A stretch of DNA of 5,866 bases from Opitutia bacterium UBA6410 (GCA_002437405.1 DJPO01000075.1:1-5866); one strand, 5' to 3'. Counted from the first letter of the stretch, positions 1 to 5,866 are shown. Numbers and translations: made by a program. Notes: generated by a model from the letters alone, not told the origin.

Positions 1-2838
1 ACCCTCGGCGGCAAAATCTCGGCATCGAGCGAAAACGGCAACGCCTACGCAATTTGGACGGGAAACGACCTCAACCTTAAAATGCGCGACGGCACGGAAA
101 TATCCGCAACCACCGCGGACGAAAACGCCGCCGCCTTTGCAATCCGCTCCGAAATCGGCGATATCAACCTCGAATTCGAAGGCGGCGCGACAATAACGGG
201 CGACGTTTCCGCCAAAAACATCACCCTCGCAAACGGCGCGGCGGCGACAATCAACGGCAATATCGAGGGCGAAACCCTTTCTTCGGGCACTGTGCTCGAT
301 AAAGTTAGCGGCTCGATAAAATTCAATCAAGCCGAAGACATCACAATAAAAACATCGGTCGGCTCGATGGACATCGGAACGCTGACGGGAGACGCCAATA
401 TCGCAAAAAATACCGACTCCGTTAAAATCGGAAGCGTAAAAAATATTACCCTTTCCGACGTAGCGGGAGGAACGAGCGAAATCGGCAACGTCGAAAACAA
501 CCTTACCGCAAATATCAACGGCGGCAAACTGGAGGTTACAAAAGTCGCAAATAACGCTGAAATAACGGGCAGCCGCGGAGAATTCGGCGTCGGCGAGGCG
601 AAAACCGTAAACGTCACATCAAACGAAATCGGGCGGATTTCTACCAGCGGTACGCAAATCACCACAAACGGCGATTTGAAAATATCAGTCGGCAAAGCCG
701 AAAACGTCAATTTCACAAAAATAAAAGGCGGCAATATATTCGGACTCGACTATATAACAAAAATCACAATCGGCTTCTCCGAGGACGAATTGGGGTTGGG
801 TCTAAACAGCTACCTTTCCGCAGGCGTGACGGTCAAAAACGCCTCCGCGCTGGTTAAAATCGGTAAAGTCGGCGACATCGACATTACCCTAACAAACGAC
901 GCCGACTTGATTGCGGCTGCCGACTCCACCGTTTTCGGAACGGCGAAAGTCAACGGCGGCTGCGACGCCACGTTCCAAAATGTCGCCAACTTGAGGGTCG
1001 GACAGGACGACGGCGCGGGCGGATTTTCGGGATTAAACGGCAACCTCAACGTCAACGGCACGGTAAACGACGCCCTCGTAAAAAATGTCTCCGAGCAGGT
1101 CTATTTAAACGCAGTCGCCAACTCGGCTGTAATAGAAGATTCGGGCTCTGCGATTGTCGAAAATTCGGCAGGCGGCATCACGCTGCGCAGACTAAATTCC
1201 GCAACCGTAAACAACTCCACGGCGACAATCGCCGCCGAAAACATATCGGGCGGATTGAGCGTAGGCAACGTCGCCGACATAAACGTAAGCAACACCGACA
1301 TTAATGTACAAAACGGGAAAACCGTAAACGGAAACATCACCTCGACAACCGACTTAACTTTGACAAACGGCGGTTCGGCGACAGTTGTCGGGTCGATTTC
1401 GGCGGTCGGGAAAAAACTCACGATAAACAGCGCATTCAACGTAATTTCCTCCGCGCCGACTGCAATCAACGCGGGTACACTCTCGGGCAGCGGACTGGCG
1501 GCGACAATCCACAACATCTACGACAACACATTCGGATTTTCGGACACGAGCGATGCCAACGGCAATCTCACCGCAATTTCCACCCTCAAGGGAACGCACA
1601 ATGTTACGACCAACAACATTGTCGGACAAATTGAAGGCGAACTCGAATCAATCGAAAATGCCCACACTACCGTGAAATTTGTAAACGTGGGCAACAACGT
1701 CGGCTATACAATCGAAAAAAATTCTTATATATCCGATACCTTTGCTAACGGCGAAAACGAAAAGGGGCTTGCCTCCATATACGACGATTTGGAATACGTC
1801 GAAGGCGACGACGCCGCAAATCTGGCGGCTATCCAGAAAAAACGCCAATTCGTCGCTCTTGCGAGCACAATCGGAATCGGCGCGATTTTGCCGCAATCGG
1901 TCGTCCACTCCGTGCGAATGAATATGGACTTGGGCGATACGATACATCTCGACACCCTCAACCGCACGAGCGCAACGCGCGATATGCTCCAAGCCTACGC
2001 GGATTCGGGGAACGCCGAAGACGCTTGGAATTCGACAGTCTCCGTGCGCAACATAAACCGCTTCGCAACCTACGGCGGCGACGAAAATATCGACGGCTCG
2101 AACGACTACATCTACGGCGGGCTGGCGAATGTCGAATACGCCGCAAACAAAAACTTCTTTGCGGGTATCGGAATCGGCGGATTTCAGGCGAAATCGAGCG
2201 GCAAAGGCAACTGCGGCAAGGCGGAAACACAGAGCATTGCAGCCAACGTCTACGCCGACTGGCGGTTCTTCGACAACTTCGACTGGTACATCGGCGCAAC
2301 ATACGCATTCGGCATGAACAAAGCCGAAAGGGTTAACGTCTCAGACACAAGCAAGGCGGAATGGGATTCGAACCTCGCGGGAGTATTCACGGGTATCAGA
2401 TATTCGATAAAGCCGTTCGCCGACACCGAATTCTACATCAAGCCGACAATCGGCGCAAACGCGAACTTCCTGATGAATCCGTCGTTCGACGAAAAGAGCG
2501 GCGCGGAACGCCTGAGCGTGGAATCGGACAACTACACGAGCGTAAAATCGCTTGCGGGTCTTGAAGCCACCTACGTTCTGCCCTACGGCTTTTCGATATC
2601 TGGCAGAATGTTCTACACACACGAATTCTGCGACAACCGCTACGACATCGGCGCAACAATGTCGACAGGCAGCCAATTCAGAGTCCGCGGCTGGAAGATG
2701 GACAGAGACGCGGGAATCTTCGGCGCGGGCATAGGTTACGACATAACGTCCAAATGGCGAATCTACGCCGACTACGCGGCGGAAGTCTCGGGCGAAGTAT
2801 ACCACAACATCAACGCGGGACTTCAACTGAAGTTCTAA
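1..2838 (+). CDS. Autotransporter (type V secretion) adhesin-like protein, 5' end outside the window
   Basis: The reading frame is open from base 1, so the ATG at 82 is internal and the start lies upstream; 945 codons are visible. Numbering from the first visible codon, about residues 1-600 are a low-complexity passenger rich in Gly, Asn, Thr, Ser, Val and Ala. It has irregular repeats of the type I/V-G-x-V-x-x-I/V-x-L/V-x-N, as expected of a right-handed parallel beta-helix. About residues 610-670 form a partly hydrophobic linker (QFVALASTIGIGAILPQS). About 671-945 form a C-terminal barrel of autotransporter beta-domain size, with alternating aromatic strands (NVYADWRFF, WYIGATYAFG, GIGYDI) and the ending LQLKF, whose terminal Phe is the usual signal for outer-membrane barrel assembly. 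By family knowledge the barrel inserts in the outer membrane and presents the passenger at the surface. No protease or other catalytic motif is visible in the passenger, so adhesion or a structural role is inferred. The signal peptide, if present, is outside the window. The gene ends at a strong terminator. Confidence 0.88.
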   Translation, partial: TLGGKISASSENGNAYAIWTGNDLNLKMRDGTEISATTADENAAAFAIRSEIGDINLEFEGGATITGDVSAKNITLANGAAATINGNIEGETLSSGTVLDKVSGSIKFNQAEDITIKTSVGSMDIGTLTGDANIAKNTDSVKIGSVKNITLSDVAGGTSEIGNVENNLTANINGGKLEVTKVANNAEITGSRGEFGVGEAKTVNVTSNEIGRISTSGTQITTNGDLKISVGKAENVNFTKIKGGNIFGLDYITKITIGFSEDELGLGLNSYLSAGVTVKNASALVKIGKVGDIDITLTNDADLIAAADSTVFGTAKVNGGCDATFQNVANLRVGQDDGAGGFSGLNGNLNVNGTVNDALVKNVSEQVYLNAVANSAVIEDSGSAIVENSAGGITLRRLNSATVNNSTATIAAENISGGLSVGNVADINVSNTDINVQNGKTVNGNITSTTDLTLTNGGSATVVGSISAVGKKLTINSAFNVISSAPTAINAGTLSGSGLAATIHNIYDNTFGFSDTSDANGNLTAISTLKGTHNVTTNNIVGQIEGELESIENAHTTVKFVNVGNNVGYTIEKNSYISDTFANGENEKGLASIYDDLEYVEGDDAANLAAIQKKRQFVALASTIGIGAILPQSVVHSVRMNMDLGDTIHLDTLNRTSATRDMLQAYADSGNAEDAWNSTVSVRNINRFATYGGDENIDGSNDYIYGGLANVEYAANKNFFAGIGIGGFQAKSSGKGNCGKAETQSIAANVYADWRFFDNFDWYIGATYAFGMNKAERVNVSDTSKAEWDSNLAGVFTGIRYSIKPFADTEFYIKPTIGANANFLMNPSFDEKSGAERLSVESDNYTSVKSLAGLEATYVLPYGFSISGRMFYTHEFCDNRYDIGATMSTGSQFRVRGWKMDRDAGIFGAGIGYDITSKWRIYADYAAEVSGEVYHNINAGLQLKF

Positions 2839-2843
2839 AAAAC

Positions 2844-2879
2844 AATCCGCCAACCCCAAATGTGGGTTGGCGGATTTTT
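2844..2879 (+). terminator. Intrinsic terminator of the autotransporter gene
   Basis: A perfect 13-bp stem (2844-2856 with 2864-2876) has a 7-base loop and runs into a T tract ending at 2879. It begins 6 bases after the stop codon at 2836-2838. The minus strand has only a short, interrupted run of Ts after the hairpin, so plus-strand termination is the main role. It may also partly stop transcription from the minus-strand gene that ends at 2897. Confidence 0.9.
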
Positions 2880-2896
2880 ATTGCACTGTTTTGGTT

Positions 2897-3322
2897 TTAA
2901 AATAATGAGCCGCTTTGTTTTTCTTTTTCTCTAATTTTATCTTGTTGTTCTTTACTTGGCTCAGGGAATAAGAATAAAAGTCCTGCCATAAGCATACCAC
3001 CTTCCCAAGAAAAAGTCAATGACCAAAAAACTAATAGTATAGCCCACAAAATAATATAAAGGCAATGTATATTTTTTATTTCTCCAGTATTAACGTCAAA
3101 CGCAGAATAACAAGCATTTCGCATACGGAGGCCTGATATATACGTCCCGTATATACCTAACACAATAGGAGCTATTACCCTTATTCGCTTCAGAATTATT
3201 TCATCTGCAGTAAAACTAAGAGGGTCAATCGGCTCAATAAACACAAAATATACTATACCAATAATACCCATTTGTAAAATATAATTCCATTGATTCATTT
3301 TAAGAACTTTATTTAATTCCAT
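2897..3322 (-). CDS. Unrecognised small multi-pass membrane protein (141 aa)
   Basis: I do not recognise this protein. It has about four hydrophobic stretches that could span the membrane, at residues 14-29, 48-64, 86-103 and 106-119. A charged, hydrophilic tail follows at about 121-137 (PSKEQQDKIREKEKQ). A short basic stretch (LKRIRV) precedes the second segment and the motif GLRMRNACYSAFDV lies between the second and third. The start is supported by a strong ribosome binding site, GGAAAGGA at 3330-3337, with 7 bases to the ATG. Codon use is AT-rich, unlike the genes on either side, suggesting separate ancestry or transfer. It is the only gene in its AT-rich block and converges on the autotransporter gene with 58 bases between stop codons. 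No enzyme or transporter signature is visible, so the function is unknown. It could be an orphan inner-membrane protein of an accessory island. Confidence 0.72.
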   Translation of the reverse strand: MELNKVLKMNQWNYILQMGIIGIVYFVFIEPIDPLSFTADEIILKRIRVIAPIVLGIYGTYISGLRMRNACYSAFDVNTGEIKNIHCLYIILWAILLVFWSLTFSWEGGMLMAGLLFLFPEPSKEQQDKIREKEKQSGSLF

Positions 3323-3329
3323 TTTCTCA

Positions 3330-3337
3330 TCCTTTCC
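3330..3337 (-). promoter_or_regulatory. Ribosome binding site of the small membrane protein gene
   Basis: GGAAAGGA read on the minus strand, 7 bases before the ATG at 3322. It decides between two nearby ATGs. The ATG at 3330 overlaps this site and opens a frame that stops after five codons, whereas the ATG at 3322 opens the 141-codon frame. Confidence 0.7.
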
Positions 3338-3372
3338 GTTTTTACTTTATTTCGCAAATTTTCTGATTTTCT

Positions 3373-3395
3373 TCCTTAATTTTCTATATTAAGGA
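3373..3395. repeat. Short inverted repeat overlapping the larger palindrome
   Basis: TCCTTAAT at 3373-3380 pairs with ATTAAGGA at 3388-3395, an 8-bp stem with a 7-base loop. Bases 3391-3395 also belong to the left arm of the 3391-3421 palindrome, so as RNA the two structures would exclude each other. It lies about 50 bases upstream of the start of the small membrane protein gene, where a leader or operator would be expected. Confidence 0.5.
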
Positions 3396-3421
3396 TATAG
3401 TATTTGAAATACTATATCCTT
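3391..3421. repeat. Perfect 15-bp palindrome with a single-base centre
   Basis: Bases 3391-3405 are the exact reverse complement of 3407-3421 around a central G at 3406. The core ATAGTATTTGAAATACTAT (3397-3415) recurs, inverted, at 3563-3581. The single-base centre suits a DNA site for a symmetric dimer better than an RNA hairpin, since the inner pairs would open to form a loop. It sits 69 bases upstream of the small membrane protein's ATG. Only four Ts (3420-3423) follow on the plus strand, two of them within the arm, and no gene precedes it on that strand, so a terminator role is unlikely. Confidence 0.8.
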
Positions 3422-3562
3422 TTATATCATCACAACAATATGAATCTAAAGTCATTAGCCTTGGTGTGATGGGGTGTTTTTTACACAAATCTATGTGATT
3501 TATTACACAGCAATTATTCAAAATAAACTTGCGATCAATATGTTGTAAAATTCTTCTTGACC

Positions 3563-3581
3563 GTAGTATTTCAAATACTAT
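3563..3581. repeat. Second, inverted copy of the palindrome core
   Basis: GTAGTATTTCAAATACTAT differs from the reverse complement of the core at 3397-3415 only in its first base. It is itself an 8-bp palindrome (3564-3571 with 3573-3580) around a central C. With the first copy it frames a segment of about 190 bases (3391-3582). No clear target-site duplication is visible outside the pair. No third copy was seen in the window. Confidence 0.75.
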
Positions 3582-3609
3582 GTGCACGAGGCAGCTTTTC
3601 TGTGGACAC

Positions 3610-3640
3610 AAAAAAAAGGCAACCTTGGAGTGGTTGCCTT
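3610..3640 (-). terminator. Intrinsic terminator of the oxidoreductase gene
   Basis: On the minus strand a perfect 9-bp stem (AAGGCAACC at 3640-3632 with 3624-3616 after a 7-base loop) leads into eight consecutive Ts (3617-3610), whose first two bases also close the stem. It starts 23 bases after the stop codon of the gene ending at 3664 and separates that transcript from the AT-rich block. Confidence 0.9.
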
Positions 3641-3663
3641 GGGATTGAAAGAATTGCTTGTTT

Positions 3664-4737
3664 TTACAGCTCGATAGTCTTGCCTGTGCGGGCGGATTCG
3701 TCGGCGGCTAAGACTATTTTCAGGCTGTTGATTGCGTCCGTTATGTGCTGCGACAGGTCTACGTTTTCCGTTATCGCTTTGTGCAGGTAGAGCTGTTCGC
3801 GGGCGCAGAGGTCGTCGTGCTTGGGTTCGTCTTTCGTGTCGAACCACTGGTCTTCGTGCGCCCAGCTGCCGTCGGGGAGCATTTCGGACGAGTGGAAGCG
3901 CAGCTGTTCGGTCTTGGTGTGCGAGTCGATATCGTCGGACTTCTTTTCAGAACCCGCGTTTTTCGCGCAAATCGAGACGCAGCCCTTCGGTCCGATTACG
4001 TCCTTTACGAAAAATGCGTTCGTGGACATCATCGGGCCCCACCCTGCTTCGTACCAGCCGACCGAGCCGTCTTCAAAAGTTACCTGCAACTGGCCGTAGT
4101 TGCGCTGGTTGGGATTGAGCTCGGGGCTGAGGTTTGCCATAATGCCGCTTACGCGCACGGGCTTGGAGCGGGTCATTTGGCACATTACGTCGACATAGTG
4201 GACGCCGCAATCGACAATCGGCGTGAGCGACTTAAGCAGATTTTTGTGTCCCTGCCAAGTTTTGCCGTGCGACTGCTGGTTGAGGTTCATACGCATGACA
4301 AGCGGCGAGCCGAGTTGGTGGGAAAGCTCGATGAACTTAATCCAAGACGGGTGGTGGCGGAGGATATACCCGACAACTACCTTTTTATTGAGGCGTTTTG
4401 CGCAGTCGGCGACTCTTTGCGCCCCTTCGACGGTCGAGGAAATCGGCTTTTCGACGAAGACGTGGCAGCCCGCTTCCATCGCCTTGATAGCCAGCGGCTC
4501 GTGCGAGGCGGGATAGGTGCAGATTGCGACGACATCGGGCTTGAGGGTTTTGAGGGCTTCGTCGACGTCGGCAAAGCAGGGATAGTTTCCGCCGACGGAA
4601 GCGTTGAACGCCTCTACCGCCTTCGGGTTTGCGTCGACAATGCCGACGAGTTCAAATTCGTCGAGTTTATGGTAGGCGCGCGCGTGGGAGGAACCCATAT
4701 TGCCGCAGCCGATGACAACTACTTTCAATTTATTCAT
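3664..4737 (-). CDS. Gfo/Idh/MocA-family NAD(P)-dependent oxidoreductase
   Basis: This is a cytoplasmic dehydrogenase of 357 residues, within the family's usual range. The N-terminal Rossmann fold begins VVVIGCGNMG, with GxGxxG at 10-15. An acidic residue follows the second strand (D35 in GIVDANP), favouring NAD over NADP. The family motif EKP is at 96-98, where the Lys is the expected catalytic and cofactor-contacting residue. D176-C-G-V-H180 in VDCGVHYVDV gives the usual Asp and His of the active site. The C-terminal part is the family's alpha/beta substrate domain. Members oxidise or reduce sugars, inositols and related polyols; the substrate here cannot be read from sequence. The start is placed at 4737, not the in-frame ATG at 4767, because AAAGGA lies 6 bases before it and the extra 10 codons would cross promoter-like sequence. 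It follows the AraC-type gene on the same strand and ends before a strong terminator. Confidence 0.93.
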   Translation of the reverse strand: MNKLKVVVIGCGNMGSSHARAYHKLDEFELVGIVDANPKAVEAFNASVGGNYPCFADVDEALKTLKPDVVAICTYPASHEPLAIKAMEAGCHVFVEKPISSTVEGAQRVADCAKRLNKKVVVGYILRHHPSWIKFIELSHQLGSPLVMRMNLNQQSHGKTWQGHKNLLKSLTPIVDCGVHYVDVMCQMTRSKPVRVSGIMANLSPELNPNQRNYGQLQVTFEDGSVGWYEAGWGPMMSTNAFFVKDVIGPKGCVSICAKNAGSEKKSDDIDSHTKTEQLRFHSSEMLPDGSWAHEDQWFDTKDEPKHDDLCAREQLYLHKAITENVDLSQHITDAINSLKIVLAADESARTGKTIEL

Positions 4738-4743
4738 AATGTT

Positions 4744-4749
4744 TCCTTT
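4744..4749 (-). promoter_or_regulatory. Ribosome binding site that fixes the oxidoreductase start
   Basis: AAAGGA on the minus strand, 6 bases before the ATG at 4737. It falls inside the extension that the upstream ATG at 4767 would add, and that ATG lacks a comparable site. The residues following 4737 (MNKLKVVVIGCG) start directly at the first Rossmann strand, as is usual for the family. Confidence 0.75.
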
Positions 4750-4751
4750 GT

Positions 4752-4782
4752 ATAATATAAACCGCACAAAGCGGGCGTTAAA
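4752..4782 (-). promoter_or_regulatory. Candidate sigma70-type promoter of the oxidoreductase gene
   Basis: On the minus strand TTTAAC (4782-4777) is followed after 17 bases by TATATT (4759-4754). The overlapping pair TTAACG and TATTAT (18-base spacing, to 4752) is an alternative. The -10 matches are good and the -35 matches weak. The spacer contains a small inverted repeat, CCGC/GCGG (4762-4765 and 4771-4774), that could be an operator. Transcription starting about 7 bases downstream would give a leader of only about 8-11 bases, so the assignment is tentative. Confidence 0.35.
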
Positions 4783-4802
4783 TCGTGTAGTAGATTACGA
4801 AA

Positions 4803-4843
4803 CCGATTCGAAAGAATCAACAATTACTTCGCGGCGGAATCGG
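4803..4843. promoter_or_regulatory. Repeated GATTC/GAATC motifs, possible regulator binding region
   Basis: CCGATTC (4803-4809) pairs with GAATCGG (4837-4843) and also, over five bases, with GAATC at 4814-4818 across a GAAA loop. On the minus strand this gives two direct GATTC copies 23 bases apart, about two helical turns, plus one inverted copy. AraC-family proteins often bind direct repeats spaced about two turns apart, and the AraC-type gene ends just upstream. The link is inference. Confidence 0.3.
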
Positions 4844-4906
4844 AAAAACGGCAAGTATGTCAAAATAGTTCAAACCGAGCGAAGCGCAATCCAAGCTTTG
4901 GGGAAG

Positions 4907-5830
4907 TTAAAAACCGCTTTCGCGGAAATCGGACGGGCTTTTCCCGAAAAACCGCTTGAACGCCTTGGAGAACGAAAAGGCGTCGGAATACCCGACCTTG
5001 CGCGCGACAACTTCGAGCCCGCAAGGCTTCGAGGAGACAATCCTGCGCGCCTCGTCCATGCGCCAACCGAGCAGAGTTTTGGAGAACGAAGAGCCGAACC
5101 TGTTTTTGAAAAGCGCGTCGAGCCGCTTCGGCGGGAGTTTGAAAAATTTGACGGCGCGGACGATGTCCCAGTCCTCCGAAAGCGTGCTTTTTACGCGGTC
5201 GATTTTCGATTCAATCCCGCCGTCGAGCGACATTTTCAGCGGGTGCGACAAATCCGCGCGCAGGACGCAATCCATAATTTCCGCCAAAGCCTCCAAAATC
5301 CTGCGCGACGGATTTTTTGAATAAACCTGCGCGTCGTAGAATTTGAAAACGTCGGCGAGATTGGCGCAATTTTCGGAGACCGAGCAGAAAACACAGCGCG
5401 TGCGGACAATAAAAACTGCGGGATTGAGGTGAAACCACAGAACCTTCCAGCCGCGCGTACCCGACTTGAGTTCGTACTCGCAGCCCTCGGGAATCAGCGC
5501 AAACATTCCTGCGGAAAGCGAAAATTTTTCGCGCCCGCAGGAAAGCTCCGCCCTGCCAGCAACCGTATACATCGCCAAATGAAAATCCGCCCCCGATCGC
5601 GACTGGTAGTAGTCCGACTTATGCTCCGTGCACGCCGCCGCCGCAATCGAGTAGCGCGAAAGCGGGTCGTTCCCTTCGATTTTAGGCCACGAAAACAGCC
5701 GCCTTTTGTTTTTTCGCCCGACGACGCGCTCGGCGACAAACGGGTGCGTGATGTACCGCTCGGTGCTGGTGTCGGGCCAGAGCTGAAGCTCGGAATCGGA
5801 ATGTTTGCCGTAGGCGTATTTCTTTCCCAT
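4907..5830 (-). CDS. AraC/XylS-family transcriptional regulator
   Basis: The 307-residue length is normal for the family. Residues about 75-140 resemble the cupin-like ligand-binding domain of AraC regulators (DFHLAMYTVAGRAEL, then the turn LSAGMFALIPEGCEYEL and WKVLWFHLNP). The last 100 residues form the double helix-turn-helix. The first unit is about 220-265 (LDALFKNRFGSSFSKTLLGW followed by RMDEARRIV). The second is about 270-303, with the signature GYSDAFSFSKAFKRFFGKSP at 280-299. By family knowledge it binds DNA as a monomer or dimer and usually activates catabolic genes when it senses a small molecule, often a sugar. The next gene on the same strand, 169 bases on, is a sugar-type dehydrogenase and a likely target. 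The start at 5830 is the only ATG available, since an in-frame TAA lies 24 bases upstream; no Shine-Dalgarno sequence precedes it. It carries eight cysteines, three in a C-x2-C-x5-C cluster (146, 149, 155). Confidence 0.92.
   Translation of the reverse strand: MGKKYAYGKHSDSELQLWPDTSTERYITHPFVAERVVGRKNKRRLFSWPKIEGNDPLSRYSIAAAACTEHKSDYYQSRSGADFHLAMYTVAGRAELSCGREKFSLSAGMFALIPEGCEYELKSGTRGWKVLWFHLNPAVFIVRTRCVFCSVSENCANLADVFKFYDAQVYSKNPSRRILEALAEIMDCVLRADLSHPLKMSLDGGIESKIDRVKSTLSEDWDIVRAVKFFKLPPKRLDALFKNRFGSSFSKTLLGWRMDEARRIVSSKPCGLEVVARKVGYSDAFSFSKAFKRFFGKSPSDFRESGF
4909..4925 (-). terminator. Possible weak terminator overlapping the end of the AraC-type gene
   Basis: On the minus strand CCGC-GAAA-GCGG (4925-4914) is followed by five Ts (4913-4909) that run into the TAA stop. 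The GNRA tetraloop and T tract fit an intrinsic terminator, but a 4-bp stem is short, so partial read-through into the dehydrogenase gene is likely if it works at all. Confidence 0.3.
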
Positions 5831-5837
5831 AGGAAAA

Positions 5838-5866
5838 AAGTTAGGAGCTTTTTACGGGAAAGTCAA
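5838..5866 (-). promoter_or_regulatory. Possible promoter of the AraC-type gene
   Basis: On the minus strand TTGACT (5866-5861, 5 of 6 to consensus) is followed after exactly 17 bases by TAACTT (5843-5838, 3 of 6). Seven bases then lead to the ATG at 5830, so the predicted transcript would begin at or next to the start codon. The weak -10 and the closeness of the window edge limit confidence. Confidence 0.25.

Larger units (their letters stand above)
3323..3609. other. AT-rich non-coding stretch upstream of the small membrane protein gene
   Basis: There is no convincing gene here. The longest frame (3384-3611, minus) has a TTG start, no good ribosome binding site, and runs straight through two palindromes. 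The stretch holds the two related palindromes annotated separately and a run of short competing hairpins: GTGT/ACAC at 3474-3477 with 3483-3486, CACA/TGTG at 3484-3487 with 3494-3497, and TGTG/CACA at 3494-3497 with 3506-3509. It must contain the promoter of the gene at 2897-3322, but AT-richness gives many -10-like hexamers and I cannot single one out. Confidence 0.6.

Noticed and set aside
327..1629. Several minus-strand frames of 80-140 codons opposite the autotransporter passenger
   Set aside because: The plus-strand frame is continuous from base 1 to 2838 and ends in a convincing outer-membrane barrel. The antisense frames are shadows of its repetitive codons.
3391..3600. A type II CRISPR repeat or tracrRNA, suggested by the GTTGT start and hairpins near 3542-3581
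   Set aside because: There are only two copies of the core, in inverted orientation, with no regular spacers and no cas gene in the window. The match to known repeat families is only superficial.
3384..3611. A 75-codon minus-strand frame in the AT-rich spacer
   Set aside because: It starts with TTG, lacks a good ribosome binding site, begins inside the T tract of the upstream terminator and passes through both palindromes. The composition looks non-coding.
3745..4755. A 336-codon open frame antisense to the oxidoreductase gene
   Set aside because: It mirrors the oxidoreductase almost end to end, as expected when codon bias removes stops from the opposite strand. Its translation has no recognisable domain, while the minus strand encodes a clear Gfo/Idh/MocA protein.
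4855..4864. A perfect TTGACA -35 hexamer on the minus strand at 4864-4859
   Set aside because: No acceptable -10 hexamer lies 16-18 bases downstream, so it is probably a chance match.
4700..5320. A 206-codon plus-strand frame across the AraC-type gene and the gap
   Set aside because: It covers the helix-turn-helix coding region in antisense, is rich in Arg, Glu and Phe from reverse-complement codons, and has no ribosome binding site or known domain.

Overview
The window looks like chromosomal DNA of a Gram-negative bacterium. It has an outer-membrane autotransporter whose barrel ends in phenylalanine, a Gfo/Idh/MocA oxidoreductase and an AraC-type regulator. Coding DNA is moderately GC-rich: a hand count of bases 541-600 gives 35 of 60. 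Large autotransporters together with AraC plus Gfo/Idh/MocA sugar-metabolism genes would fit a Verrucomicrobiota/Lentisphaerota (PVC) gut or environmental bacterium. That placement is an impression from content; nothing in the window proves it.

Layout. (1) Bases 1-2838, plus strand: the 3' part of a large autotransporter/adhesin, open at the left edge, closed by a strong intrinsic terminator (2844-2879). (2) Bases about 2880-3610: an AT-rich island (hand counts 17 of 60 GC at 3001-3060 and 15 of 60 at 3481-3540). It holds a minus-strand gene for an unrecognised 141-residue multi-pass membrane protein. Upstream of that gene lies a roughly 290-base non-coding stretch with a perfect 15-bp palindrome and an inverted second copy of its core. 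(3) Bases 3610-5830, minus strand: an AraC-family regulator gene followed, 169 bases downstream on the same strand, by a Gfo/Idh/MocA dehydrogenase gene, which ends at a strong minus-strand terminator (3610-3640).

How the parts may work together. The regulator and dehydrogenase form a plausible local pair: the 169-base gap carries a promoter-like sequence and repeated GATTC/GAATC motifs that could be operator half-sites, so the regulator may control the dehydrogenase in response to a carbohydrate-type ligand. The autotransporter and the AT-rich island have no evident functional link to this pair.

The most unusual part is the AT-rich island. Its composition differs sharply from both sides, its only gene is unrecognised, and it carries two inverted copies of a near-perfect palindrome about 150 bases apart. 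These could be the ends of a small non-autonomous element, operators for a dimeric repressor, or a structured RNA. No CRISPR array, tRNA, rRNA or recognisable transposase gene was seen.
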